Shown piece after piece: positions 45,420-55,293 of a stretch of DNA of 64,000 nt. The stretch's first letter is position 1. Each line of letters starts with the position of its first letter. Below the pieces are notes generated by a model, which saw only the letters and a list, made by a program, of their open reading frames with translations, made no database searches and was not told the origin of the DNA. A program made the position numbers and the translations under genes. The DNA lies in assembly GCA_001414485.1 (NCBI GenBank), contig LLEY01000040.1:362987-426986 (forward strand), in the 5' to 3' direction. The DNA comes from Calycina herbarum. Lineage: Eukaryota; Ascomycota; Leotiomycetes; Helotiales; Pezizellaceae.

Positions 45420-46340
45420 AAGAGATGAAGCTTGCATCATCAACTGGAACTCCATACTCATCTCAAAGACCAACACTTCAAGATCTTACCAAACAGTACA
45501 TCTTAGGACCAATTACCCCAACATCTCAACAAAATCGACAAATCAAAAACGGTAGTATTCAACGAGCTCCTCCGGACAGATGGCGGCAACGAATGAAATG
45601 GCTAGAAAGAGTTTTCGAATCTCGAGATGAAAGAGTAGCATCCGTCGCCTCTCATAGGTGGAATGAGAACAGCCAAATTCAATCAAATACTCCAAAAGGT
45701 CCTTCAATTATTGTCTTCGCATCAAATTCAGTGATGGAGGCTCGGATGCCATAATTTGCTTCCCAAAGTTAGGACATCTCGCAACAGCCTGGGTGGATGA
45801 GAAGGGTGTGAATGAACTTCATCAATTTTTTCAGACAAGACATATCTATAGGTATTCCTCTCCCTCACGTTACTATCCAATCCTTGACCGAAGAAAGTCC
45901 ACAAGGAATGGGACTTTTCAAGGTCATGGATTTTGTCGATGGTATGAACCTTCACGGGATGTCATCAAGATAATGAAAGTTTTAACAAAAGAATAGATCT
46001 AAAAACCCAGTATGATATCTTTGGAATCTAATTGGAACTTATCGAAACCCCAGTTTTCCTTCATCGGACCAATTCTACAAGATAAAGAGACCAGACTTTC
46101 GACCATAAATGTAATGAACGTGTTAGCAACAGTTTCAGGTTACCCAATGGACCAATTCTCAACAGAATCTTTCACCTCTTCGTAAGAATACTTTTACACC
46201 ATCTATCATCTAGAGACTGCTCTAGCCTTCCACGGGTTGGTTCAGAATATCTTCTTCAAGTACATATCAGCATATTACTTAACCATTTTCACAAACAGAA
46301 GCACACTCAGTGTTTGCAATTCTCCCACTCTCCATATCCT
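45420..46340 (+). pseudogene. APH-family phosphotransferase pseudogene
   Basis: Protein-like text of the fungal aminoglycoside-phosphotransferase/choline-kinase-like family is spread over shifting frames. SFNYCLRIKFSDGG then AIICFPKLGHLAT and EKGVNELHQFF (about 45700-45830) match the nucleotide-binding N-lobe (GSFN.C..V.F.DG; EKV.NE). IPLPHVTIQSLTEESPQG and LFKVMDFVDGMNL (about 45855-45955) match the hinge. Further text (NVMNVLATVSGYPMDQF, YHLETALAFHGLVQN, about 46110-46250) follows with stops between. At least three frame changes and several stops rule out a normal product; introns would not explain them all. No catalytic HGD motif is seen before 46340. Confidence 0.65.
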
Positions 46341-46368
46341 CGACTTGTGTTGAGCAGGAAATCCTGGG

Positions 46369-46905
46369 CTAGGAGGGGGGAGGAAAGAGTACTCGAGAAG
46401 GCGGGAAAATAAAGACTTCAAACGTACTTAGACCCTGCTTAATATGCCACGCACTCATCCCATCAACATAAATCCAATTCACATTCTCCCTTACCGCATC
46501 CTCCATCCACTCACCATCCCTAGTAAACTCAAAGAATCGAGCCGCGAAAGTCAAAGCAAATCGAGCCTCACATTGTCGTTTGCCCTCTTTAGATAGCAGA
46601 TCAAACTCGAGGCTGGTGAGGTGTTCCTTGTTGTAACTGGTCTTGAAGGAATTGGGCGCGTGCAGACTGTGGATGTTAGGATAGGCATGATTTTGCAAGG
46701 GGAAAGGCGAGGGAGGGGTTCGGCATACTTTCCATCGGAGTTGTTTTTCAATATATAAGGGATCTTCGGGTTTGGTGTCAATTATGGTGTTGATGGTGTG
46801 GATTACCACCTTAGTGCTGGTTCTTGGAGTTATGGACTTGGGGATCTCCATGATGAGTTGTCTGTGGCATGTAAGATCGCGGAGCATCTTTGTTTCAAAC
46901 GACAT
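46369..46905 (-). CDS. Hypothetical protein
   Basis: A 178-codon ORF with no introns assumed. The text is plausible globular protein (for example EARFALTFAARFFEFTRDGEWMEDAVRENVNWIYVDGMSAWHIKQG), ending with a low-quality tail (PPSRVLFPPPS) that suggests a missed intron. A GTACGT donor-like sequence near 46425 would end the exon after KQGL. I found no convincing following exon. There is no signal peptide, membrane segment or known motif, and I do not recognise the family. It lies tail-to-tail with the kinase pseudogene. Confidence 0.5.
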   Translation of the reverse strand: MSFETKMLRDLTCHRQLIMEIPKSITPRTSTKVVIHTINTIIDTKPEDPLYIEKQLRWKVCRTPPSPFPLQNHAYPNIHSLHAPNSFKTSYNKEHLTSLEFDLLSKEGKRQCEARFALTFAARFFEFTRDGEWMEDAVRENVNWIYVDGMSAWHIKQGLSTFEVFIFPPSRVLFPPPS

Positions 46906-48022
46906 GACGTCTAAAATCTGAAATTATGCCAGGGTTTGGCTGTGTGACGTGAGGAAGCCGCCGCGATGTTACACCAGCCCGTTTCGAACGTGCCGCTCAA
47001 TTTGGAGCACAATTGGTCGTTCCTTCCCTGACTTCGATCGAATGTCAGCCCTTAGGGTCAAACTTCGCTCCTTCCCTCTTAATCCAACATGACCACGCGC
47101 TATTACGACGAGAGAAAGGAAGGCAGGTACGACATCTAGGGTATGTTGGCGTGGACTTTAAACTCGTCGCCAGTATTGAATTCAAACATTTTCCCCTCCA
47201 AAGCACACATTGCATTTTCTACTGCGCGATTTCAAACCTTTGAAAGCACTCCTTATCTAGTTTCTCAGTTCCAGCACTGCTATTTTGAGAGTTCCTACAT
47301 CCCAATATACCACCTCAATGTCAAATCTCTCCCTCATTTCGTAATTGAACTATTATCGCCCCCTCTTCTATGCCCCACGTATTGGGTAGAGAGAAATTGT
47401 GGCCCGGGTTATTGGTTTACTGGTCCATTTCTAATTCGCATTTAAAAAAAGGCTTTATTCTCAAATTTTTCAAACTATAGGTAGGTCAAGGGTGGTGTCG
47501 GGTTAAGAGGGAAGGACCGATTTTGACGCACTGAGAGGGTCGAACCTCAATTGAAGTTGTAAACACATAGATAGCTCACAATATATTGGGAATGGTAGGT
47601 TCAACTACGGAGGTACGCAATTTGACAAAGGGTATATAGCTATAAATCGACGAGAAAACTCAATAAAAAGACAGAGGCGAGACTGAACATGCAGCGCTGG
47701 GTATATTACTCAATTACAACAGTACTACCAGGGTATACAAGTGCAAAAACAAAACTCCTACTATTTCCCTAATTTCCCTAAACTCCCTGAAAACTGGTCA
47801 GGCCAGTTACCCATGAGCCTGTTACTCAAACAACCTCTTCATCGTGTATCCAGACATATCCTTGTGTTGTCTCCGTATCGTTCGAGCAAGAACACCAAGT
47901 TCTCTGCTCCACATTGCTCCTTCAGTAAACATGGCCGTGAAAGGGCGCTGGTTTTTCACGAGAACTTCGTACAATGTGTAAATCTCGCGAACAAGTTTAT
48001 GGGTGGTAGAACACGACAGTGA
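46906..48022. other. Intergenic with a MITE-like inverted pair
   Basis: No convincing gene. It contains the inverted arms described separately (47055-47105 and 47472-47530). The ORFs present are short and lack domain content. The 3' flank of the GRF gene is at the right end. Confidence 0.45.
47055..47530. repeat. MITE-like element with about 45-bp imperfect inverted arms
   Basis: The left arm (about 47061-47105) and the complement of the right arm (about 47485-47530) share a GTCAAA..TCG.TCCTTCCCTCTTAA(C/T)CC.ACA core. A third related copy stands alone at about 45284-45320 (GTTCCTTCCCTTTAACTC...CCTTGAC). The interior has no ORF. A small non-autonomous DNA element is the simplest reading; boundaries are approximate and no target duplication was identified. 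Confidence 0.45.
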
Positions 48023-49260
48023 TTATGTCTTCCCACGTCCTCTCCCACGTCTCTTCGCAACTCTCTCCGCAACATCACTCTTGAAATGCCGAATAACAAT
48101 CTTATCCATCTCCCTCTCCGTTTCGAGAGACGTAATCTTCTGCTGCAACTCCGCAATCTTGGTATCCTTATTCTTCAAAGCGATGCGACTGATATCGCGT
48201 CCCCTCACGATACCGGATATTTTGAGCGAATGTCTACCCAAAAGATCGCGGACATTCTTTGTGGTCATCTCGTCGAGGCTGGAGTCTTTGAGAATATCCA
48301 TCATCTCGTCCGTAATATCGAGCCCGGATTGCTCGTTAACAAGTGATTCTGGGTCACCATCTCGAAAGCGACTTGGTGTTGATGGTGTTGCATATGGAGT
48401 TCGCGAACTAAATGGTTCATTGCCATCCCACATGCCGCCATTAAGTCGAACAGCAGGCGTACCAAATAAATTCTTAGGTTTCAAACCTCCCGAAGTTCCC
48501 GTAGATGGTGTTGGTAATTCTGCCGCTGTCATAGTCCTCTTGCCGCTCGGGGTCTCGAAAGGATTGTTCTTGGCTGCCTTTCGTGGTGTATCTGCATTCT
48601 TGACAACACTCGCAATCTCCTCTTGCGATAGCGGGAAATCTCCAAATTCATCCTCGTCTTCAGTTGAAATGTCTGCGTCCTCCCATTTCCTCTTGCTGCT
48701 CGGAGTTATGAATGCATTATTCTTGATAGTCTTGCGTGGTGTTTCTGGTGGCTTCGAAACCCGTTCTGCCACCTTCGCAACACTAGACACCTCATCCTTC
48801 GAAAGTGGAAATGCGCCAAACTCGTCCTCGCTCGAAGTCGACAGATCTATCGCCTTATTCTTGCTTGTCGCAGGATGTCCCCCAGCTGTTCTCTGTTCCC
48901 GTGGCGCATTCGTAGGAGTTCGCATCGCATCGACTTCAGATCGTGTATTATTCAAGATCGCCTTCTTCTCCCTCGCAGCAGCTTGATCTTCCCATATGAA
49001 GAAACTGCATCCCCTCTCTTTCGGTTGCTGGCAGGTGTAGAACCATCTTCCTTTATTCTGACCCTCCTTCTTGACTTGGAATCTCGTTGCTGGGAGTCGA
49101 GGATCGCAATTGCCTGCCGCATATTAGTTAGCATAGTTGCATAAGAAGAAGGAAGATTGGGGATAGTACAGTGCCATACGCCATCTTTGAAAAGTCCGCG
49201 GAGGGGTACCTTTCTTGGTGATTTGGTGAACCGTGAGCTTGCTGACGGGCGCGAGAACAT
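48023..49260 (-). CDS. GRF zinc-finger protein with duplicated acidic module
   Basis: Exons at 49260-49170 and 49113-48023 (56-bp intron with CTAAC branch site) give 393 residues. The N-terminus carries a GRF zinc finger: Cys31, Cys33, Cys58 and Cys66 in GVWHCNCDPR...NKGRWFYTCQQ..ERGCSFFIW. GRF fingers bind nucleic acid, often single-stranded DNA, in repair and topoisomerase-type proteins. Splicing is needed to assemble the finger. The middle is disordered, with a SUMO-interacting-like IDLSTSSEDE and two copies of an EDEFG.FPLS..E...V module, each followed by TPRK..KNN.F.TPS.KR. The C-terminus (about 330-393) has a coiled coil and a basic RRGRGRGK tail. A nuclear role is inferred. The exact partner is unknown. 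Confidence 0.87.
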
Positions 49261-49568
49261 TGCGCCTGGGACGAGGCTTTGCGCCCTTGATCGCAGACTA
49301 AAAGAGATCCAAAGTTTATCGATGTGTTCCGATAGTAGTCATAAAATAGTAAGCTGTTAGCCTGGCACTAGTGTTGGTTTCGGTATCTTGTTGATTTCCC
49401 AACCCCTCCATTTTTGAGCTTCCATTCAGCTGCCTGGATGACAGGGATCAAGTAGCCGGCAAAGCCTCGGGTAACGCGGCTGCCAAAGCTGCAGCCCACC
49501 AAAACCCTCCGCACTCCCTCAATCGTCTATTGGAATAAGAGACATTTGCGACAAATCAACATCTAACA
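49261..49568. other. GRF gene upstream region
   Basis: Intergenic DNA between the GRF gene start and tRNA-Gln, presumably holding the GRF promoter. No other feature is seen. Confidence 0.45.
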
Positions 49569-49655
49569 GGTTGTGTAGTGTAGTGGTTAGCACGGGAGAT
49601 TCTGATTCATTCAATGAGCTTTCTCCAGTCCTGAGTTCAAACCTCAGCACGACCT
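49569..49655 (+). tRNA. tRNA-Gln (CTG) with a 15-nt intron
   Basis: The acceptor stem GGTTGTG (49569-49575) pairs with CACGACC (49648-49654), and T at 49655 is the discriminator. The D stem is GTGT/GCAC, the anticodon stem GGAGA (49595-49599) with TCTCC (49622-49626), and the T arm CTGAG-TTCAAAC-CTCAG. The anticodon CTG is at 49602-49604. A 15-nt intron (49606-49620) follows the base after the anticodon, the standard position. The mature length is 72 nt. The acceptor and D-arm sequence resembles other eukaryotic tRNA-Gln genes. Confidence 0.93.
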
Positions 49656-49663
49656 ATATAAAA

Positions 49664-49674
49664 TTTTAGTTTTT
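49664..49674 (+). terminator. RNA polymerase III terminator of tRNA-Gln
   Basis: Two T runs (TTTT and TTTTT) lie 8-19 bases after the tRNA 3' end on the coding strand, the usual Pol III stop. Confidence 0.75.
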
Positions 49675-49979
49675 GCCCTTCTCGAAGGCCTTTCTGATTT
49701 CTATTTTTGTCTTTTTGCCCCAAAGTATCCTTGGAGCTTTTGGGGATGGAAAATGCGCTGTTATTGGGACTTGATCAAGAGAGAGAAATAAGTAAACAAA
49801 GCTAGGGTTTTTACCTACACATGTTGATGGATATTCATTTTGCCTTTTCCCTCCTCCCTCCTATCAATGAACCATGAACGAACAACGCCCTCTTATCTAT
49901 CCTCTACTCTATCTAACAAATTATATATTTCTTCTATGCACAGTTTCTCTATCTTACCAGTCTAAAAATCTCAATAGCT

Positions 49980-50944
49980 TTAACTCTTTTCCCTTAATGC
50001 ATCAGCAGCTTCCACACCCGTAATATCATTAGCATGAGCACCCAAAGGTCTAGTCTCCAGTTTTTCATTTCCACCAACTTCAACAAGATGTGCATCTTTC
50101 TCATTAGAAGCGTCATCAAAAGTAAAAGTACGATATTCACAGGTTTTCCAAGCCGTCCCTACAAATTCTCGTTAGCACATGCCTTCCAGCCAGAAGGAAA
50201 AGAGCTTTGCTAACCTCTTCCAGGTAACAGTCCTGTCCAATCTTCTGTAAGATGGTGTATAAAAGCCCCATGCGTAACTAGGACAATCGAGGTTTCGGGT
50301 CGATTCCAAAGCCAAGTTCGAAATTCCGCAGCACGTTTCGTGACCGCTTCCAGAGAGGCTGCGTAGATCCCCTCCTAAAAAACCCCCCCGAGAGTTAGCA
50401 CACCCAATTCTCCTCTTACGCAAATCTGAAAAGCATCCAACAAACCTTCCCATTCCAGCCCTCATCCAACAAAGAGTAGTCTATCCTATCCACCGGACCG
50501 AACTTAACATCCACATCCTCCAACACACCCTCAATCCCCTCCTCCAACTCCTTTCTATCCGTCCCAACATCACACGGTTTATCGCTGATCTCTTGTGCCA
50601 TTGGGACGAGCAGTAGTTGTACCTCCGGCCGCGCGAAAACGGGAGAGAAGGCTGTTACTGCTGTCTGTATTGTCCTTCGAAGTCCGGATGCCATGACTAT
50701 TTGGATTTCGGCGTGGTGGGGGAATTGGGAGCGGAGTTCGTAGCATTGTTCTCGACCAATTGGGGTGAGGTTTGGATCTTTGACTTGGGCGTTTCCCTGT
50801 GTTTTTGAAAGTTAGATGGTGTTGGAGGGAGGGGCTGTTGAGATGGCGGGGTATGGTGGGGTTACTCACGTTGGGGTTTTCGGGTGAGACGTTGTGTTGG
50901 CCTTGGCCATGGCGGACTATGTAGATGGTTTTTGTTTTTGACAT
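49980..50944 (-). CDS. Histidine phosphatase superfamily protein (phosphoglycerate mutase-like)
   Basis: Four exons at 50944-50870, 50796-50446, 50374-50215 and 50158-49980 encode 254 residues. Introns are 73, 71 and 56 bp, and all junctions keep frame. The RHG motif with the phospho-accepting His12 (IVRHGQGQHN) opens the protein, ASGLRRTIQT supplies the second active-site arginine (Arg65), and LVTHGAFIH holds the second catalytic His177. The layout matches the fungal PMU1/YDR051C-like branch of small phosphatases rather than glycolytic mutase, so a phosphatase acting on an unidentified small phosphoester is the best reading. It is probably cytosolic, since no leader or membrane segment is visible. 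Upstream ORF sequence in the same region lacks conservation, so ATG 50944 is preferred. Confidence 0.9.
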
Positions 50945-52177
50945 TCTGTAGAGAGATTTGACGCTGGGGAAAAGGTGTAGAGGAACTTCTGAAGGTCGTG
51001 GTGTTGTGTTGGAGGGAATTGTGAATGTCGAGAATGGGCTCTTTGTCGGCATACCTTCCTTCCGCGGTCCCCGGCGTCGGACTGGACCACCCCCAAGAGG
51101 ACAAGGGTTTCTCATTTGAGATTTATGAGCGGCTTCTTTTCTAATTCTTGAGTCGAATTCAAGAGGTAAAAGTTAGAAAACGTTCAGATAAAATGAAACA
51201 TAGTTTTTGCCTTCCGCAATTGTATTGCGTATTGGTTTCCGACAAAAGTAGTTATGTGACGGGACAGTAGGAATTCCAGGCTTTGCTCTGCGTACACCCC
51301 CTCCCTCTGTTCACTCAGAAATTCTTAGACAATTCAGTGTTATACAAAAACGGTTGGAATACATTAAGGAGTTGAGTTTCCGATTCTTCTAAACCATCTT
51401 AGAAAATGGATGTAATTGTTTTAAACATTCTCACACATTACTTACAAAAGGCAGCTGTACCCAGAGGAAAGCCACTTTCTTCAACCTGATTCTGATTTTG
51501 TTGAAATAAAAGATTTTAACCTAGAACAGTTGATCGTGCTAAGCTGCTAAAGTACTAACAAAGAGTCTCAAGTAAGCTACGAGTAAGCTATAGAATTGCC
51601 GAGTAAGCTAAGCAAAGAACAAGGGTCATCAGCAAGGTTTCTCGCTTTGCATCCTACTAAATAATTACTATACTCTATCAAATATCTCACACTATAGATC
51701 AAGCTCCAAGTTATAGCCTTTCAGCTGATTATATTTTTCGGGCATTGTTTCCGAGCTGTATGGGGGATGAAAGACTCTGGTAACCAGAGTCTGGTTTGAG
51801 GCACAAGCCGGCTTACCTACACTTTAAAGTCAAAATGAAGTCTTGAAAATAAAACAAGAATCCTCGTGGAGGCAATTGAATATTTTTGTAATTATAATAA
51901 GAGTTTTTTCAGAAGTGGTTGTGGCTGGAGTATCTAGGTCGTGATGCTGATGTGCCCCGTACAGTCTGGGTTGCCACCTAGATAGCCTTGCTGCACCTTC
52001 AATGATACACAATGAGAGAGAGATATTGCTGTACCTTAAAGCAAGGCGCAATGGCTAATCCACTTATAGCCTCGAATAAGGTAAATACGTGCCATTCTCA
52101 GGCTTTTCCCCCTCGACATCGCTGACAGTTGACTCGATATCAGTTCTCCTCGTTTCATAGCAAATACTTGAAGCAAA
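50945..52177. other. Divergent intergenic region
   Basis: This holds the promoters of the histidine phosphatase (leftward) and of the fungus-specific gene at 52178 (rightward). Repeated short 'GAGTAAGCTA' words occur near 51570-51610. No gene or RNA is recognised. Confidence 0.4.
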
Positions 52178-53373
52178 ATGTCTTCCGTGGGGAAAGTTAT
52201 CGGCGCTTTAACCTCCGTCTCCAACGAAGTCACACTGGCCGTCGCTGCCTTCAACATGGACTTCACGTTGATGAAGTTTGAAGCTCCAAAGGAATATCAA
52301 GGGCTAGGCTCTGTTCTATCATCAAATCGCCGCGAGAGCGCTGAGGTGGGAACAGAACATACAACAGCACGCAAGTTGGCAGCACTCTTCGAACCAATTA
52401 TTCCTGAAACTCCGAATTTGTACGCAGCTTACGGAGAACGCGCTTCGGAAATTGCAAAAGCACCAGCTGCACATGCCTCAAAGTCATATATCGGTCCTTT
52501 CTCTGCTCACGTGGGCCCAGATGGCACGAGCATCTGGGCAGCTGTAACTTCCGGGAAACGAGCAATTTCAATCCATTCGCTAGCATGTATGTTGAGCAAA
52601 CTTTTCAAGGGACCAGAAACCATTTCAGTTTGGGTGGAGCTCGTAGCTCGAAGGAAGTCCGAGATCATGACAATGTTGGATTCGGGTTCTTTGGAAGATA
52701 CATCGAGTATCTTAGCAGCTCAACAGGAGATTACTCGAGCTCATTTGTCGGCATGGGATGCCAGTGCTCGTGCTTGGCTCCTGACTGCGGATGAAGCGCA
52801 GCGCGTCAAGCAAACACAGTTGAGACTGGTTTTGGACAACATCAGTGTGGCGGTCAACAACCACTTGGATCTTTACAAAAGCGTCCTGAAGGCTTGGACT
52901 GATGCTTTGGTGATGGTAGAAAATTTGGTCTCTGGGATACCCCAAGCGGTGCATGATGAGCAGCACTACTTGCCTTGACCTCCTGGCATATCTACCCAGA
53001 CATGTTGGTTCTGGGGTTCAAAACAGCCCGAATTGAACAAAATGACGAGGTAGTTGGCCATGGGGGGATTCTTACTATTGGACTCCATCAAGACGGCAAT
53101 ACAGGAAATGGTGTGTTTTGGTCCTTGCCGTTGAGTTACATGCGGTACTATGGAGATGCCATAGTCGTATCAAGAGGCCTCGCAGAAGACTCGTCACGAA
53201 TTTCATTTGAGCAATTGTACCAGGTAATACTTGGTTCGTTAAGTGCTCAGTGGAACATGCCAGTCGACGAAATTGTGAGATTCATTACGACACTGCGAAC
53301 TGCACTTGGGACGAATCTCCGATCCGGTGTTGAAAAGCCTTTTAGTTTGTACGATCACCATTGGTTCTCCTAG
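52178..53373 (+). pseudogene. Fungus-specific protein, one apparent frameshift
   Basis: The first frame (52178-52978) gives 266 residues beginning MSSVGKVIGALTSVSNEVTLAV. It continues in a second frame (about 52958-53373, LLALTSWHIYPDMLVLGF to DHHWFS) that is plainly the same protein: both halves match, from memory, one large uncharacterised family of filamentous ascomycetes. The switch needs one missing base near 52956; no GT..AG intron of usable size lies there. No enzyme motif or leader is seen. Either this is a young pseudogene, a sequencing error or, less likely, a programmed shift. The partner gene at 53914, in the same orientation, also shows breaks, which favours decay of the locus. 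Confidence 0.7.
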
Positions 53374-53913
53374 TTGTCTGAAACGGCAGTGATATCCCAA
53401 AGAGCATGGGGCCAAAATAAAGAAAGCTTTACTAAGCTAATTAATTTTGGAGCTAGACGAGGCTCCTCTTTTTTAAACGGCAATTCAACCACTGTGGTCC
53501 CAAATTTTGGTTTACGAAGCATCAAGAACCTCTAAGAAGTTACTAAGCGCCCGGAGGCAAGAGTACAGCTCTTGAGAAACATTAGTAAATCATGGGCTGT
53601 GTCGCCCAATGATATTTTTATAAGATATCAGCCCAACACAGTTCGAGCCCCATTCCGCCACAGATATGCATCCGCATTACCGCATATTTTCGTATCGCGA
53701 GGAAACACAGTTGGAGAGGAGAAATGAGAAGAGGAGAAGCATATTCGCTGGACCTGTCCATTCCAGGCTCTTACTGGTGAGCCTAAAGAGGATACCATTA
53801 TTCCCGAACCCCTTTTGTATCAACAGAAACTTGTTGATTATTTTCGGTCTAAGAAAGAGAAATGCTACTTTCTGGAGACTTCTTGTATCTGCTAATCTAA
53901 ACCGCGAAACGAA
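53374..53913. other. Spacer between the two decayed fungal genes
   Basis: About 540 bp of ordinary composition between the two fungus-specific genes. Small ORFs lack domain content. The spacer may contain the second gene's promoter. Confidence 0.4.
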
Positions 53914-55100
53914 GTGCCAATACTGACGTGGAAGAATTACACCAAAGAGCGTTACGATACTCATCAAAGGTATGAAGAACTCAAAAATTTCAGAGATGAT
54001 GAGCTGGTCTACCCCGGAGTTTATGCAGCAACGCAATCAAAGAGGGGCGACGAATACACTACTGCCGAGTTTCGTTTCTTAGTTGGAGATCTTGATACTG
54101 CAGCAATCTTTGTCCGCAAGCCGTTAACTTTTCTGGACCCCGCAAGATCAATTACGACCGAAGATGTAATCTTTGCATTGAGGGAGGAATTGGTTGACCT
54201 GAAAGAACTTGACAAGTATTTGTGTACCTGGGCCCAATGGATCCCTGGAACAAGTCCTACACGGGAGCAAAATGTTGGCATTTCATTGCGCAACCTGGCC
54301 GCCGTCAAAGCTTTGTACGACGAGCTGAGTTACGCAACTGTAAACCTTGCAATTGTCTTGAGCCCCATTCACAAAGCGAAGTGGATTAAACACGATGAAC
54401 TGGGCCAAGTAAAACTGTATTTACCTCAAAGATTCTCGTGTATTGCGATGTTCGAGTCTGGAAATTTCGACATTGAAACTTAACACCTGAGGAGGGTCAT
54501 GGCTCTAGCAGTTGGAAATTCTATTTACCTGGCAAAATTCCTGACATCTGAGCCCATCAACAATTACGACATACCAAAAATAGTGAGGGTGACGGGCAGT
54601 CTTGGTCGTTCTGAAATGGCAATGCTGGTACCTACACAAAGCTCACGTCTAAAGCCATTAGATTGTGGCAATTGGAATGTTGTGAACCACGAGTTCTTTG
54701 ATGGAAAAGCGTGTGGTTCTTTCCAAAATACAACCCTCCATCTCTCTTTCATTGATTTCGAATTACCAATTGATCTTGGCACACACGGGACACAGAAGCG
54801 ATAATACTGGAGGCGGTGGTTTCACTTCATGACCGTGGTCGCTGGGTAGCAGATTTAGACGTCATGACTACCTTGACTTCACAATATCTTGTTTGGGATG
54901 TGCCAAATTTGATGTGCCCGCATTCAGTTGAGGAGAAAGGAAAACTCAACACTCAAATGGGTGCATGCAATCTTGTTTCCATTGATAGTTGGGACTAACT
55001 CCTAGATATTCCTCCAGGAAACATTATCATCCGGGCCCAAAGAAACTGGCTGGCTCGTCTTGCTGCAGCGACGATTGGTGTTGAAAAGAGGAGGGTAACT
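53914..55100 (+). pseudogene. Second fungus-specific protein, broken by stops and a frameshift
   Basis: A recognisable reading (MPILTWKNYTKERYDTHQRY...) runs 189 codons to TAA at 54481-54483, continues in the same frame (VMALAVGNSIYLAKFL...GTHGTQKR) to 54804, shifts frame near 54795, then reads AIILEAVVSLHDRGRWVADLD. A further in-frame TAA follows at 54996-54998, and the text ends LLDIPPGNIIIRAQRNWLARLAAATIGVEKR. Together these fit one large uncharacterised protein family known from Sordariomycetes and Leotiomycetes. The family is recognised from memory and has no established biochemical role. Two stops and one shift make this a pseudogene. The stops are not all explained by RIP-type transitions. 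Confidence 0.75.
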
Positions 55101-55293
55101 ATATTCTTGGATCCTGCCATTTGTTTTTCTTGTCCCATATCTCCTTTAAATCTATCACCCATGTGTTCCATTACTTTACAAAACATCCAACGCGGGCAAC
55201 TATTTTCTCTTGTATGCTAAATCTTTCTATTCGTATTCTTATTTCTCTTCTGTGGCACAGTCTTAATATATGGGTTCTATTCTCGGCAAATTT

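Noticed and set aside
48003..48986. Plus-strand 327-codon ORF
   Set aside because: Mirror frame of the GRF protein; Ser/Leu/Phe-rich antisense text without domains.
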